From the IMG/VR virus record IMGVR_UViG_3300022698_000322, positions 1 through 46,241 of that record: a stretch of 46,241 nucleotides of DNA, one strand, 5' to 3'. The notes below the pieces were generated by a model that did no database searches, was not told the origin of the DNA, and was given only the letters and a program-made list of their open reading frames with translations. This stretch comes from a virus. Numbering within the stretch: position 1 is the first letter of the stretch; every line of letters starts with the position of its first letter. Both the position numbers and the translations under genes were made by a program. This document shows, in pieces, positions 32,626 to 40,686 of the stretch.

Positions 32626-32805
32626 ATGAAAAGAGCAAAAACGATCAGAAAAATTAATGAAATACTGCGGACGGATGACTATTGCGGGATACCACGCGGC
32701 ACAATAGTTGATCTGTCAATTTATGATGACGCCGACGATATCGCGTATCTGTTGAGACATGGCATCATTGTACTGGCTGGAGATCGATACGTGATGGCGT
32801 ATTAA
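32626..32805 (+). CDS. Hypothetical early protein (59 aa)
   Basis: ATG at 32626 with CCGAGGAGG upstream, stop at 32805. It begins 'MKRAKTIRKINEILRTDDYC' and ends 'GDRYVMAY'. Its leader duplicates that of the previous gene. No family recognised. Confidence 0.6.
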   Translation: MKRAKTIRKINEILRTDDYCGIPRGTIVDLSIYDDADDIAYLLRHGIIVLAGDRYVMAY

Positions 32806-32899
32806 CCAGCTCGAAACCTGGTTCGCCCGGTCTGCCGGTTCCTGCCGGCGGTACTGATGAGAGCAACAACCGCCCCGCTGGGCATAGAACGGATCAACT

Positions 32900-33415
32900 A
32901 TGATCATTGACAAAAATTACACTGGAGCAACACCGTATTTAAACGGGATAAAAATTGACGGCGATTTGGTCACTTCAGAATCGCTAACTATCACATGTGA
33001 TCTATACGTAACCGGGTACCTCAGCAGCGGCGGGAGCATCATCAGCGGCGGGGACCTCATCAGCAGCGGCGGGGACATCATCAGCGGCGGGGACCTCATC
33101 ATCAGCGGCGGGAGCATCAGAAGTGGCGGGGACCTCATCAGCGGCGGGGACATCAGCAGTGGCGGGAACCTCCGTTATGTTAGCATATCTGTTTTTGGGG
33201 TACCCACAGAGGTATTTATACAAATCAAACTATTTTACAGTATTACAATTACAGACACGATAATCAAAATCGGCTGTGAAAAACACACAATTGACAAGTG
33301 GAAAAACTTTACAGACAGAGAGATTTTAGAAATGGATGGACATAGTGGTCTCCAGTTCTGGAAAGAATATAAAAATATGATTATGGGTATTGTAGATAGT
33401 AACAAAAAACAATAA
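32900..33415 (+). CDS. Gly-rich repeat protein
   Basis: A 171-residue protein. Residues 43-92 are about ten short imperfect repeats of Ser-Gly-Gly-(Asp/Ser)-(Ile/Leu)-Ile, encoded by DNA repeats 'ggcggggacctcatcagc'. The alternation suggests a short beta-solenoid, as in polymer-forming (bactofilin-like) or left-handed helix proteins. The C-terminal 70 residues look globular and include 'CEKHTIDKWKNFTDREILEM'. It lies in the early operon, so it may not be structural. Function unknown. Confidence 0.6.
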   Translation: MIIDKNYTGATPYLNGIKIDGDLVTSESLTITCDLYVTGYLSSGGSIISGGDLISSGGDIISGGDLIISGGSIRSGGDLISGGDISSGGNLRYVSISVFGVPTEVFIQIKLFYSITITDTIIKIGCEKHTIDKWKNFTDREILEMDGHSGLQFWKEYKNMIMGIVDSNKKQ

Positions 33416-33609
33416 TGAATCTTAATTACGCAATAAAACTTGCAAAAAAAACCGGACTAACACTTGTTGAGGTGTTTGATCGATCCGGAAGAAATCACCT
33501 CGTTTTAAGGAGCAACAACCAGTTACTTGATATGATAAATAACGGGGTAGTTTATCGGATTATCTACAATAATACAACCGAAGAAAAAAAGCAAAATGAA
33601 TATCTATGA
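33415..33609 (+). CDS. Hypothetical early protein
   Basis: A 64-residue protein starting 'MNLNYAIKLAKKTGLTLVEV'. It overlaps the stop of the previous gene by 1 bp and the next start by 14 bp. This packing is the main reason to accept it. No motif recognised. Confidence 0.5.
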   Translation: MNLNYAIKLAKKTGLTLVEVFDRSGRNHLVLRSNNQLLDMINNGVVYRIIYNNTTEEKKQNEYL

Positions 33610-33718
33610 TACCGCCGGTAATTGGCTCGGGGTTGATATCGCACAACCAGGCGATCCGTATGCGGCACCTGAAGATGATGACGACACCATACCCGATGAG
33701 GAGGTTAACAATGATTGA
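33596..33718 (+). CDS. Acidic micro-protein (40 aa)
   Basis: ATG at 33596, stop at 33718. The product is 'MNIYDTAGNWLGVDIAQPGD' followed by an Asp/Glu-rich tail. It overlaps both neighbours by 8-14 bp. The last codons contain the Shine-Dalgarno (GAGGAGG) of the next gene, a common arrangement for coupled translation. Confidence 0.5.
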   Translation: MNIYDTAGNWLGVDIAQPGDPYAAPEDDDDTIPDEEVNND

Positions 33719-33911
33719 ATTTATTGTATCGCACTGGTTGTTTTTTGTTTTCGGTGCGCTTATAATCGCATTTGTTATCTGGGTGATTTTTGAAGCCGAA
33801 AACCCAGCTGAAATTTGTCCACACTGCGGTAAAATGGTCATTATGAAATATCACTACTGTGAAGGGCGTATCGAGATGCTGATACACCAAGACACAAGGA
33901 GAGTACGATGA
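33711..33911 (+). CDS. Small membrane protein with zinc-knuckle tail
   Basis: Start at 33711 (GAGGAGG upstream). Residues 5-27 are a transmembrane segment ('VSHWLFFVFGALIIAFVIWV'). After it, 'ICPHCGKMVIMKYHYC' provides a Cys pair on the other side. It is 66 residues long and overlaps the next gene by 4 bp. Confidence 0.6.
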   Translation: MIEFIVSHWLFFVFGALIIAFVIWVIFEAENPAEICPHCGKMVIMKYHYCEGRIEMLIHQDTRRVR

Positions 33912-34276
33912 AAATGCTAACCGAAATAGTTGTCGGCTTCGTTGCTGCTGTTATTTTACTGGTGCTTCTTTCAATTGTTTTCCCGTCATGTTCACCGGTG
34001 ATAGTCTATGAGTATTCCCCCACTACTATCTGCGGGAAATTCAGTGATGCCAGGTATCTTGACGGAAACTATATAATTCAGTGGCCGGACAGCATTAAAT
34101 CAGAATCAGGTATACTGCAGGTTCGACAACGGTGTGATCATCCATATATAGACACATGGGAATATGACACCGGAATAGTACTGGTCTGGCAGTACCATGT
34201 AAATGAATTATGGGTATCAGATCCGAATCGGTTTTTCGGGAAGGGGGGCTATAGTTATAAGCTAACACTGTTTTGA
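33908..34276 (+). CDS. Membrane-anchored or lipid-modified small protein
   Basis: A 122-residue protein with an N-terminal hydrophobic helix ('IVVGFVAAVILLVLLSIVFP') followed by 'SCSP', which could be a lipobox-like cleavage site or a simple anchor. The remaining 90 residues are a beta-rich, probably periplasmic domain with three further Cys. The role is unknown; early expression of an envelope protein is compatible with superinfection exclusion (inference). Confidence 0.55.
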   Translation: MKMLTEIVVGFVAAVILLVLLSIVFPSCSPVIVYEYSPTTICGKFSDARYLDGNYIIQWPDSIKSESGILQVRQRCDHPYIDTWEYDTGIVLVWQYHVNELWVSDPNRFFGKGGYSYKLTLF

Positions 34277-34362
34277 TGGGGGCAATTATGAAACGTTCAA
34301 TCGCACTAGAAAAAGTTGGAAAAATAAACGCTGGGGAGGTTAGAAAACATGGTCACGCATAG
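34276..34362 (+). CDS. Micro-ORF (28 aa)
   Basis: ATG at 34276 overlaps the preceding stop (TGATG) and the frame ends at 34362, overlapping the next start by 14 bp. A second in-frame ATG lies at 34288. The product is basic. It may only serve to couple translation to the next gene. Confidence 0.35.
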   Translation: MGAIMKRSIALEKVGKINAGEVRKHGHA

Positions 34363-34624
34363 TATTGACAATAAAAAAAATATTCTTAATAATAAAGAAA
34401 TTCCCAAAAGCGTACTTGTTGCAGAAAAAATACTTCGTAGCTACTACCCAGACCTTTACAAATATCTAAGCGGATATCGCAACTGTAAAAGTAATTTACA
34501 ATTAGAAAACATTCGGGGTAGAGTTGAGGTAATGGGTTTTAATTGGTATTCTACGCTTAAATATATAATACTCCGTTTTATGAATACATTCGAAAATACA
34601 ACAACAGAAGGGGGTGAACAATGA
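34349..34624 (+). CDS. Hypothetical early protein
   Basis: A 91-residue protein preceded by GGGGAGG. Helical, with 'PKSVLVAEKILRSYYPDLYK' in the middle; no motif recognised. It overlaps the next gene by 4 bp. Confidence 0.5.
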   Translation: MVTHSIDNKKNILNNKEIPKSVLVAEKILRSYYPDLYKYLSGYRNCKSNLQLENIRGRVEVMGFNWYSTLKYIILRFMNTFENTTTEGGEQ

Positions 34625-34929
34625 ATAATGTTCTTGATTATGACACAATTGCAACGATAAAAAACGATAACATAAGCTCCATCGTGCGCAATCATTTGAT
34701 ATCTGTATACGGGGTGTTGAAGGATCTTGGGTATGAACACGCAACTGGCGATAATAGTATGTATGAATTTATCGTCGGAAAAATTAACGTCCGTAAAGAT
34801 TTTGATGGTACAACCTGTGTCAGGATTAACAGCAGGATAAAAAAAGATGAATTTCAACGCGACACGATTATTCATTGTGCCGATATCGACCAGAAACACT
34901 CAGTATCGGAAACCATTCAAATAAAATAG
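34621..34929 (+). CDS. Hypothetical early protein
   Basis: A 102-residue alpha/beta protein ('ISSIVRNHLISVYGVLKDLG', 'IVGKINVRKDFDGTTCVRIN'). Preceded by GGGGG at the end of the overlapping upstream gene. No family recognised. Confidence 0.5.
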   Translation: MNNVLDYDTIATIKNDNISSIVRNHLISVYGVLKDLGYEHATGDNSMYEFIVGKINVRKDFDGTTCVRINSRIKKDEFQRDTIIHCADIDQKHSVSETIQIK

Positions 34930-34940
34930 GGGTATAAATT

Positions 34941-35129
34941 ATGTTTATCTCTGGACTAATACTCGGCGTAATTATCACACTTTTAATTGTAATAATTATT
35001 GAATCGTGAGCGGCAACGGTTGTACTTTACAATCTCGGATCGTTCAACCCGTGGTTATACATCCCAAGTATAGCCAGTGTTGTTATTGCACTTATTATTC
35101 TTTTTGTTTCTGCATTTTCAGAAAGTTGA
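34941..35129 (+). pseudogene. Two-TM membrane gene interrupted by an in-frame TGA
   Basis: ATG at 34941 opens a 22-codon hydrophobic peptide ('FISGLILGVIITLLIVIIIE') that stops at TGA (35007-35009). The same frame continues without interruption to 35129 as 'ATVVLYNLGSFNPWLYIPSI' and another hydrophobic helix. TGA is a normal stop elsewhere in this genome, so this looks like a nonsense mutation or two separate tiny membrane peptides. Confidence 0.4.
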
Positions 35130-35133
35130 AAAA

Positions 35134-35283
35134 ATGTACGCTGATACGTGGCAATTAATTATTGTTGTTATTTGTGTTTTCGGTTTATTTATCAGTGCCG
35201 GATTGTTAAAATTAATACTGGCTATGCTTAGATCATCCGGTACTATGATAATGGGAGGCGCACGATGGAAAAAGAAATTATAA
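35134..35283 (+). CDS. Small single-pass membrane protein
   Basis: Start chosen at ATG 35134; an upstream in-frame ATG at 35077 would lie inside the preceding frame. 'LIIVVICVFGLFISAGLLKL' is a transmembrane helix. It ends with a basic tail and overlaps the next micro-gene by 19 bp. Function unknown. Confidence 0.45.
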   Translation: MYADTWQLIIVVICVFGLFISAGLLKLILAMLRSSGTMIMGGARWKKKL

Positions 35284-35351
35284 TTGCAGAGATAATAGCC
35301 ATAATTGCAGTTATTATATTTTGCAGACTCACAATGCACGTGAAAAAATAA
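35265..35351 (+). CDS. Membrane micro-protein (28 aa)
   Basis: ATG at 35265 with GGGAGGCG upstream, stop at 35351. 'EIIIAEIIAIIAVIIFC' is a single hydrophobic helix with a basic tail. One of three consecutive membrane peptides ahead of the recombination genes. Confidence 0.45.
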   Translation: MEKEIIIAEIIAIIAVIIFCRLTMHVKK

Positions 35352-35367
35352 AATTAAAGGAGCCGAA

Positions 35368-35925
35368 ATGTCCCCACTATTTAATAAAATAGCTGAATTC
35401 CAAAAACTTTTCTCCGGAGTAAGCAAAAAACGTTCAAATGAATTTACTCACTCAAAATATGCAAATCTTGAAGATATAACCAACGCTGCAACACCAATAC
35501 TTGTTGATGTAGGAATATCAGTCTGCTATATTCCTAAAGTCGTTGACGGAAAACAAATCTTAATCACTATGCTGTATGACGAGAAAGATAAAGTAGAATC
35601 AGAAGTTGATATCACGGGGTTAATGCCAAAGCCGGAAGCTATACGATTTGGAAGCGCCTTGACATACGCACGGAGGTATTCATTATGCTGTATGCTGAAC
35701 ATACTCACCTATGATGACGATGGCAGTTTGAACGGACACGCAGATATCCGTCCGGCAACCAAAGAACAGAAAGAAAAAATACACACCCTTATGGCTGAAA
35801 AAAACACTGATCCTGACAAGGTTAATGAATTTATTAAAAACAGAGGTTGGGGAGAATCTGTTGAAGACCTCGGATTTAGAACTGCTGCTGTTATAATTGG
35901 AATGCTCAAAAAGAAAGAGGCATGA
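35368..35925 (+). CDS. erf: ERF-family single-strand annealing protein
   Basis: A 185-residue recombinase. 'YANLEDITNAATPILVDVGI' and 'SALTYARRYSLCCMLNI' followed by 'DDDG' form the ERF superfamily core (ssDNA-binding ring former). It promotes annealing of homologous strands. It is followed after 1 bp by a YqaJ exonuclease, the expected partner that generates the 3' overhang. AAAGGAG precedes the ATG. Confidence 0.92.
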   Translation: MSPLFNKIAEFQKLFSGVSKKRSNEFTHSKYANLEDITNAATPILVDVGISVCYIPKVVDGKQILITMLYDEKDKVESEVDITGLMPKPEAIRFGSALTYARRYSLCCMLNILTYDDDGSLNGHADIRPATKEQKEKIHTLMAEKNTDPDKVNEFIKNRGWGESVEDLGFRTAAVIIGMLKKKEA

Positions 35926-35926
35926 C

Positions 35927-36520
35927 ATGGAACAACGGTCAGAAGAATGGATTGCAGAAAAACTGGGAAAAATAACCGGCACCCGCGCAGCTTATTTAAT
36001 GGGCTCTCCATTGGCGCAAAAAACCCTCATGTCTCTTTTAATTTCAGAAATCGCCATGGCACAAAGGAAAGCGTCTCCCCTGACACAAGCAATGAAACGC
36101 GGTATTGATATGGAAAACGAAGCCAGGGAATACTATGAAATCACACATAAAACCGCAGTTAAAGAAACGGCATACATAGAACACCCAAAATACAGTACCT
36201 GCGGATGCTCTCCCGATGGCCTAGTGGGTGAAAACGGCGGCATAGAAATAAAATGCCTTCTCCCTGAAAATCACGTTAGAGTTTTCATGATTGATGACAT
36301 AGATAAAAAATACGCATGGCAAATAAAATGGAATCTATTTTGCACAGGCCGTGAGTATTGGGATTATTTTGGATACTGTTCAGATCTTCCGGGAGAACTC
36401 GCATATTACGAAAAAAGATTTTATGCAAAAGATATCGATTTTGAAGAAATAGAGAAGAAACTGTTGAAATTTACGTCGCAACTTAATGAATTCCTAGATC
36501 AGTTTAACCTTAACATATAG
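35927..36520 (+). CDS. YqaJ-type viral exonuclease/recombinase
   Basis: The start at 35927 gives 197 residues: 'MEQRSEEWIAEKLGKITGTR' is the conserved N-terminal helix with Arg, followed by 'MKRGIDMENEAREYYE', 'CGCSPDGLVGENGGIEIKCL' (catalytic Asp and Glu-x-Lys) and 'YAWQIKWNLFCTGREYWDYF' (Gln motif). This is the lambda-exonuclease fold. Together with ERF it forms the phage's homologous-recombination pair. Confidence 0.92.
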   Translation: MEQRSEEWIAEKLGKITGTRAAYLMGSPLAQKTLMSLLISEIAMAQRKASPLTQAMKRGIDMENEAREYYEITHKTAVKETAYIEHPKYSTCGCSPDGLVGENGGIEIKCLLPENHVRVFMIDDIDKKYAWQIKWNLFCTGREYWDYFGYCSDLPGELAYYEKRFYAKDIDFEEIEKKLLKFTSQLNEFLDQFNLNI

Positions 36521-36528
36521 GAGTTATA

Positions 36529-36786
36529 ATGGCTTTCAAACTTAACGACGGGCAAATTGTACTTAACCAGGTTCCGCCACAGGAAGGAAAAAAAATGCCT
36601 TCACTCAAAGGTAAGATCAGAATTATGGGGATATCCATTCCTGTAGTACTCTGGACAAAAACAACTGTCGAAGGGAAAAAATGGTGGTCCGGCCACATCG
36701 GTGAAGATGCACCGGAATTCTGCTCTGAGCAAAGACCGCAACAGGAGCAAACGCCTTCACAAGCAGATGACAACTGCCCCTTCTAA
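36529..36786 (+). CDS. Small protein with SSB-like acidic tail
   Basis: An 85-residue protein. The body is beta-rich ('KGKIRIMGISIPVVLWTKTT'). The C-terminus is a Gln-rich linker ending 'ADDNCPF', which mimics the Asp-Asp-x-x-Pro-Phe tip by which SSB recruits repair proteins. Its place between exonuclease and NinB genes fits a role on ssDNA. It is shorter than a standard OB-fold SSB, so the assignment is tentative. Confidence 0.55.
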   Translation: MAFKLNDGQIVLNQVPPQEGKKMPSLKGKIRIMGISIPVVLWTKTTVEGKKWWSGHIGEDAPEFCSEQRPQQEQTPSQADDNCPF

Positions 36787-36788
36787 CC

Positions 36789-37187
36789 GTGGCTATCACA
36801 AAATTACACCATGGTACAGTGTCCGGCGGGAAATTCCTGCCGGACAATCCCGAAACCTTCAAAAGGGTTTTTTACAAGTATGAGGGAAAGCGTATTATCG
36901 TTAAGATCAGCAGATTCAAAAAATCACGCAGCAACAATCAGAACAAATATATGTGGGGCGCAGTATACGACATCATTTCTGACCACACCGGGTACACTAC
37001 TGAGGAAGTTCACGACGCAATGAAACTTTTATTTCTGAGAGTACACCGTGACGGACTTCCTGACACGGTTAAAAGTACCAGTAATTTAAACACCGCAGAA
37101 ATGGAAGATTACCTCGAAAACATCCGGCGCTGGGCCTCTGTTGAAATGGGACTGTATATCCCGCTACCCAGAGAGGTTGAATATTAA
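36789..37187 (+). CDS. ninB: NinB-like recombination protein
   Basis: A 132-residue protein starting with GTG at 36789. 'IVKISRFKKSRSNNQNKYMW' contains the diagnostic Arg-Ser-x-x-Gln-Asn-Lys-Tyr block, followed by 'LRVHRDGLPDTVKSTSNLNT' and a helical end ('EDYLENIRRWASVEMGLYIP'). NinB (Orf) replaces RecFOR functions during phage recombination and binds ssDNA/SSB. It lies in the recombination gene set. Confidence 0.85.
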   Translation: MAITKLHHGTVSGGKFLPDNPETFKRVFYKYEGKRIIVKISRFKKSRSNNQNKYMWGAVYDIISDHTGYTTEEVHDAMKLLFLRVHRDGLPDTVKSTSNLNTAEMEDYLENIRRWASVEMGLYIPLPREVEY

Positions 37188-37188
37188 T

Positions 37189-37566
37189 ATGCAATTTCAA
37201 AAAAAAAACAAACAGAAAATAGTTTCCCGCGGCAGAACGCCAGAATACGAACTGCAAAAACCATGCGAAGACTATCTAATTGTAAATAATATTGCATTTA
37301 TCCGCATCCCTGACGAAATGTACCAGGCCGTTTTTGGAATACCAAATATCCCACCACACATAAAAGCAATGATCGCTGAGTTTGTCCGCGGGGTACCGGA
37401 TATTACTATTTTACGCGACAACGGAACTTATACCTGTGTCGAATTGAAAACAGCTATCGGGAAACAGTCCACCGGACAGAAACAGTTTGAGCGCAGGGTT
37501 GCAAATGGACATTATTTTATTGTCAGATCGTTCGACGAATTTAAAAAAATTGCTGATAATAAATAA
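37189..37566 (+). CDS. VRR-NUC domain nuclease
   Basis: A 125-residue protein. 'RGVPDITILRDNGTYTCVEL' followed by 'KTAIGKQSTGQKQF' displays the PD-(D/E)XK core (Asp, Glu-x-Lys, Gln) of VRR-NUC nucleases, which act on branched DNA. 'EDYLIVNNIAFIRI' is the N-terminal conserved strand-helix. Overlaps nothing; it follows ninB by 1 bp. Confidence 0.82.
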   Translation: MQFQKKNKQKIVSRGRTPEYELQKPCEDYLIVNNIAFIRIPDEMYQAVFGIPNIPPHIKAMIAEFVRGVPDITILRDNGTYTCVELKTAIGKQSTGQKQFERRVANGHYFIVRSFDEFKKIADNK

Positions 37567-37591
37567 ATATCTTGCATTAACCTAGTAAAAC

Positions 37592-37620
37592 TTGGTTTCG
37601 ACGCAGAATTATGGTATATT
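37592..37620 (+). promoter_or_regulatory. Candidate sigma70-type promoter
   Basis: TTGGTT (37592-37597), 17-bp spacer, TATATT (37615-37620). It lies in the 168-bp gap before the replication gene. A hairpin with T-run downstream (37684-37727) could act as an attenuator on this transcript. Confidence 0.5.
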
Positions 37621-37683
37621 AGAGGTATGAGTGACGGATCATTTTCCAAAACCAAATTGTAATTTTAGCCCTGCGGAATTTCC

Positions 37684-37727
37684 GCCCTTGCCTCGCTCGT
37701 GCCGTCACACGGGCAGGAGGGCTTTTT
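37684..37727 (+). terminator. Hairpin with T-run ahead of the replication gene
   Basis: GCCCTTGCC pairs imperfectly with GGCAGGAGGGC and is followed by TTTTTATTTATT. A separate perfect palindrome GCGGAATTTCCGC lies just upstream (37673-37685). Together they look like a terminator or attenuator between the recombination genes and the replication gene. Confidence 0.5.
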
Positions 37728-37734
37728 ATTTATT

Positions 37735-38046
37735 ATGCACCGAGGGTACGTTAAATTCTGGAGAAAAATACTTGATTGGGAATGGTTCTCATCTTCCGAA
37801 ACATTCCACGTATTCGCGTTTTTATTTCTTTCGGCCAACCACTCAGATGGAAACTATAAAGGAATCAACATTAAACGAGGCCAGATTTTAACCGGCAGGA
37901 AATCAATATCTGAAAAAACAGGAATCTCCGAACGGTCGATTAGAACTGCACTAAAACGGCTAAAAGCGACCGGCGAAATAACCATTAAAACGACCAACAG
38001 GTTTAGTATAATAACACTATGTAATTACGATGTTTACAACTTGTAG
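37735..38046 (+). CDS. Winged-helix replication protein (DnaD/phage O-like N-terminal domain)
   Basis: Start chosen at ATG 37735 ('MHRGYVKFWRKILDWEWFSS'), the usual first residues of phage replication initiator N-domains ('..YI.L.R.I.....W'). 'IKRGQILTGRKSISEKTGIS' and 'ERSIRTALKRLKATGEITIK' form the winged helix. It is 103 residues and ends at TAG (38044). The same frame continues after the TAG with 'HEGSDQQNDQQPVQQTTSNR', a composition typical of the linker found in longer homologues, so the gene may be truncated by a nonsense codon. Confidence 0.78.
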   Translation: MHRGYVKFWRKILDWEWFSSSETFHVFAFLFLSANHSDGNYKGINIKRGQILTGRKSISEKTGISERSIRTALKRLKATGEITIKTTNRFSIITLCNYDVYNL

Positions 38047-38057
38047 CACGAGGGTAG

Positions 38058-38113
38058 CGACCAGCAAAACGACCAGCAACCGGTCCAACAAACGACCAGC
38101 AACCGACCACAAA
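38058..38113 (+). repeat. Iteron-like direct repeats (CGACCAGCAA), candidate origin
   Basis: Units start at 38058, 38070, 38081 (degenerate), 38093 and 38104 (partial), spaced 12, 11, 12 and 11 bp, about one helical turn. They lie immediately after the replication protein gene, like the lambda O iterons. An AT-rich stretch follows (38115-38160). This could be the initiator-binding origin, or simply a repetitive Gln/Asn/Thr-coding linker. Confidence 0.5.
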
Positions 38114-38243
38114 CAAGAATGATAAGAATGATAAGAAAAAAGAAGTATACAGTTAATAATACTAGATACTGTTACTTAGTACCTAGAACGGGGAAAACAC
38201 CCAGTTTGATTATAAACATTGTGAACTATTGAGGATATTAAAA

Positions 38244-39779
38244 ATGAAGCTCCGTGAATATCAGCAAAAAACAATCGATATGATACGTGAGGCATTAAGA
38301 TTGGGGTTTAGGAGAATACTTGTCACCTTACCGACAGGGGCCGGAAAGAGCATAATAATGGGCCACATTGCCAAGGCTTGTATAGACAAGGGAAATAAAG
38401 TTTTGGCACTCATGCACCGGAGGGGTCTGGTTGGACAGCTCGGTAACAGGTTTGAATCATGCGGCGTAACTTCGGGAACCATTATGTCCGGGGTTGAATC
38501 TAATTTGAGCAATAAGGTACAAATAGGCACAAATCAGACGTTCTCAAGAAGAAGACTTTTTGAAAAGATAGACCCTGAAACAGGGGGCCTATTCAAGCCA
38601 TGGCAGCACCCAGCCGATGTCGTGCTTTTAGACGAAGGGCATCGGAGTCTCTCAAAATCGTTTCAAAATACCTTGGAGGCATACAAGGACAAGGTGGTGC
38701 TTGGGTTCACCGCAACACCCGTTCTTAGCTCAGGGGCCGGTTTTTGTGCGTATTACGAGAAATTAATACAACCTGTAACTGTGCAGGAATTAATTGATAT
38801 CGGATCGCTTGTCCCAGGCGTATATTATGGGCTATCTGCTCCCGACCTAGAAAACATTAAAATGGTCGCCGGTGATTACGAGAAAAAAACCTTGGGTGAG
38901 CGTGTGAAAGATCCTAAGATTATCGGAGATATCGTTGAAAACTGGAATCGTATTGCTTTCGGGAAAAAGACACTCGTTTTTGCGGTAAACGTGAAACATT
39001 CAAAAGCTATTGTTTATGAATTCACCAGAAACGGAATAGCAGCAGAACATCTGGACGCACACAGCTCAGATGAAAAAAGAGACGAGATAATAAAAAGGTT
39101 TCGAGTGGGTGAAATACAGGTGCTTTCGAATGTGGGCATATTCATTGAGGGCACTGACATACCGGAAATTGAGTGTGTCTGTCTTGCCCGCCCCACAAAA
39201 AGTATTGGGGTTTATCTTCAAATGATTGGAAGAGGAGCACGGCCATTTCCTGGGAAAGAAAATTTTATTGTCCTCGATCATGGAAAGAATATAAACGAAC
39301 ACGGCTTTTACGAAGATCCGATCGAGTGGACACTGGCCGGCAAGGAAATATCATACAAAAAGCCTGTACCGAGAGAGAAAAAAGAAAAGTACAAAATGAC
39401 TTGCCACGTTTGCTCTGCAATTTTTACCGGAAATATATGCCCCCAATGTTACACAGAGGTTGAAAACTACGGAAAAAAAATCGAGGCAATCGGAGCCGAA
39501 TTGAAACGCCTAAAAGAAGATGAAACTAAATCAACAGACAAAAGAAAAGGAGTAGCATTACGCAGATTGCAACCGTCTATCTTAATTGGAATGCTAAAAC
39601 ATGAGGCAAACAGGCTTGGAAAAAGTGATAAATGGATACGGGCCCAATATAAATCAATTAATGACAGATGGCCGAAAAACCTTGATGTAAGACCTTTACC
39701 GGCAACAGACGAACTAAAGAATTATTTAAAATATCTTAGAATTAAATATATAAAATCATTACAAAAAAAGGCTGCATAG
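38244..39779 (+). CDS. DEAD/DEAH-box superfamily 2 helicase
   Basis: Start at ATG 38244 ('MKLREYQQKTIDMIREALRL'). Walker A is 'TLPTGAGKSIIMGHIAKA', motif II 'VVLLDEGHRSLS' (DEGH variant), motif III 'GFTATPV', motif V around 'NVGIFIEGTDIP', motif VI 'QMIGRGARPFPGK'. A Cys4 zinc knuckle ('CHVCSAIFTGNICPQC') follows near residue 394, then a helical C-terminal domain. Such RecQ/UvsW-like SF2 helicases serve as phage replicative or fork-remodelling helicases. 511 residues. Confidence 0.92.
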   Translation: MKLREYQQKTIDMIREALRLGFRRILVTLPTGAGKSIIMGHIAKACIDKGNKVLALMHRRGLVGQLGNRFESCGVTSGTIMSGVESNLSNKVQIGTNQTFSRRRLFEKIDPETGGLFKPWQHPADVVLLDEGHRSLSKSFQNTLEAYKDKVVLGFTATPVLSSGAGFCAYYEKLIQPVTVQELIDIGSLVPGVYYGLSAPDLENIKMVAGDYEKKTLGERVKDPKIIGDIVENWNRIAFGKKTLVFAVNVKHSKAIVYEFTRNGIAAEHLDAHSSDEKRDEIIKRFRVGEIQVLSNVGIFIEGTDIPEIECVCLARPTKSIGVYLQMIGRGARPFPGKENFIVLDHGKNINEHGFYEDPIEWTLAGKEISYKKPVPREKKEKYKMTCHVCSAIFTGNICPQCYTEVENYGKKIEAIGAELKRLKEDETKSTDKRKGVALRRLQPSILIGMLKHEANRLGKSDKWIRAQYKSINDRWPKNLDVRPLPATDELKNYLKYLRIKYIKSLQKKAA

Positions 39780-39781
39780 TA

Positions 39782-40633
39782 ATGAATGTGTTTCAACAGG
39801 CGGTCCGGGCAGGATATTCCTGCATACCATGTCACGGTAAAATACCGTCTGTAAGCTCGTGGAAAAAATACATGGAGTGTCGACCAAGCACTTCGGAAGC
39901 CGAAGGCTGGACCGGAAACATTGCCATAATCTGCGGTAAAATATCAGGCGGATTGGTATGCGTCGATTTTGACGTTAAGAACGGCGACAAGTGGAACGAA
40001 TGGCAACTAGATGTAAACAATATCGAACCAAAAGTATTAAGCAAAATATACGTTGAAACTACACCAAGTGGAGGCTACCACGTTTGCTACAGATCACCGG
40101 AAAATAGCAGAAACGCTAAACTGGCGTGTAATAAAGATGGAGCAGCAACAATTGAGACGAGGGGAGAAGGAGGGTATTTTGTCTGCGCACCATCAATAGG
40201 GTATTCTGTTTACTTCGGAAAACTATCAACATTAAAGAAAATCACAGAATCAGAAGAATCGATATTGCTTGCCGTTGCTGAATCGTACAACGAATATGAA
40301 AAAGAAGAATACAAACCTATTCACAATAAAGAAGTAAAAGGAACCACAGTTTTAAATCGGTACGATAGCGTCACAGATCCGGTATCAATACTTCAGGCAC
40401 ATGGATGGAAAGTTGTTTTTAATCGGGGGGGGAAGGTTTATTTGCGAAGACCAGGCAAAAACGATGGTATTTCAGCGACTTGGAACGCAATTCCAAAAAG
40501 ATTCTATTGTTTCAGTACTTCCACTGTTTTTGATTCTAGAAAATTATACAAACCAAGTGCAGTATACTCAGTACTTGAACACAACGGGGATTTTTCAAAA
40601 GCAGCAAAACACCTTAGAAATAAAGGGTTTTAG
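39782..40633 (+). CDS. Bifunctional primase-polymerase (Prim-Pol, AEP-like)
   Basis: A 283-residue protein. 'GYSCIPCHGKIPSVSSWKKY' is the N-terminal Prim-Pol signature, 'GLVCVDFDVKNGDKW' carries the catalytic Asp-x-Asp, and 'VETTPSGGYHVCYR' the conserved Ser-Gly-Gly-x-His loop. 'TIETRGEGGYFVCAPS' is the third block. The C-terminal 80 residues are a small domain without helicase motifs, so the helicase is supplied by the preceding gene (2-bp gap). Confidence 0.9.
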   Translation: MNVFQQAVRAGYSCIPCHGKIPSVSSWKKYMECRPSTSEAEGWTGNIAIICGKISGGLVCVDFDVKNGDKWNEWQLDVNNIEPKVLSKIYVETTPSGGYHVCYRSPENSRNAKLACNKDGAATIETRGEGGYFVCAPSIGYSVYFGKLSTLKKITESEESILLAVAESYNEYEKEEYKPIHNKEVKGTTVLNRYDSVTDPVSILQAHGWKVVFNRGGKVYLRRPGKNDGISATWNAIPKRFYCFSTSTVFDSRKLYKPSAVYSVLEHNGDFSKAAKHLRNKGF

Positions 40634-40686
40634 CTTTTTTTGAGGATTGAACCGGTACAAACACATTTCGCGGATGGGTGGGATTG

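Noticed and set aside
34941-38046. Stop-codon recoding (TGA or TAG read as amino acids)
   Set aside because: Only two in-frame stops precede possible continuations; most genes end normally in TAA, TGA or TAG, so nonsense mutation is simpler.
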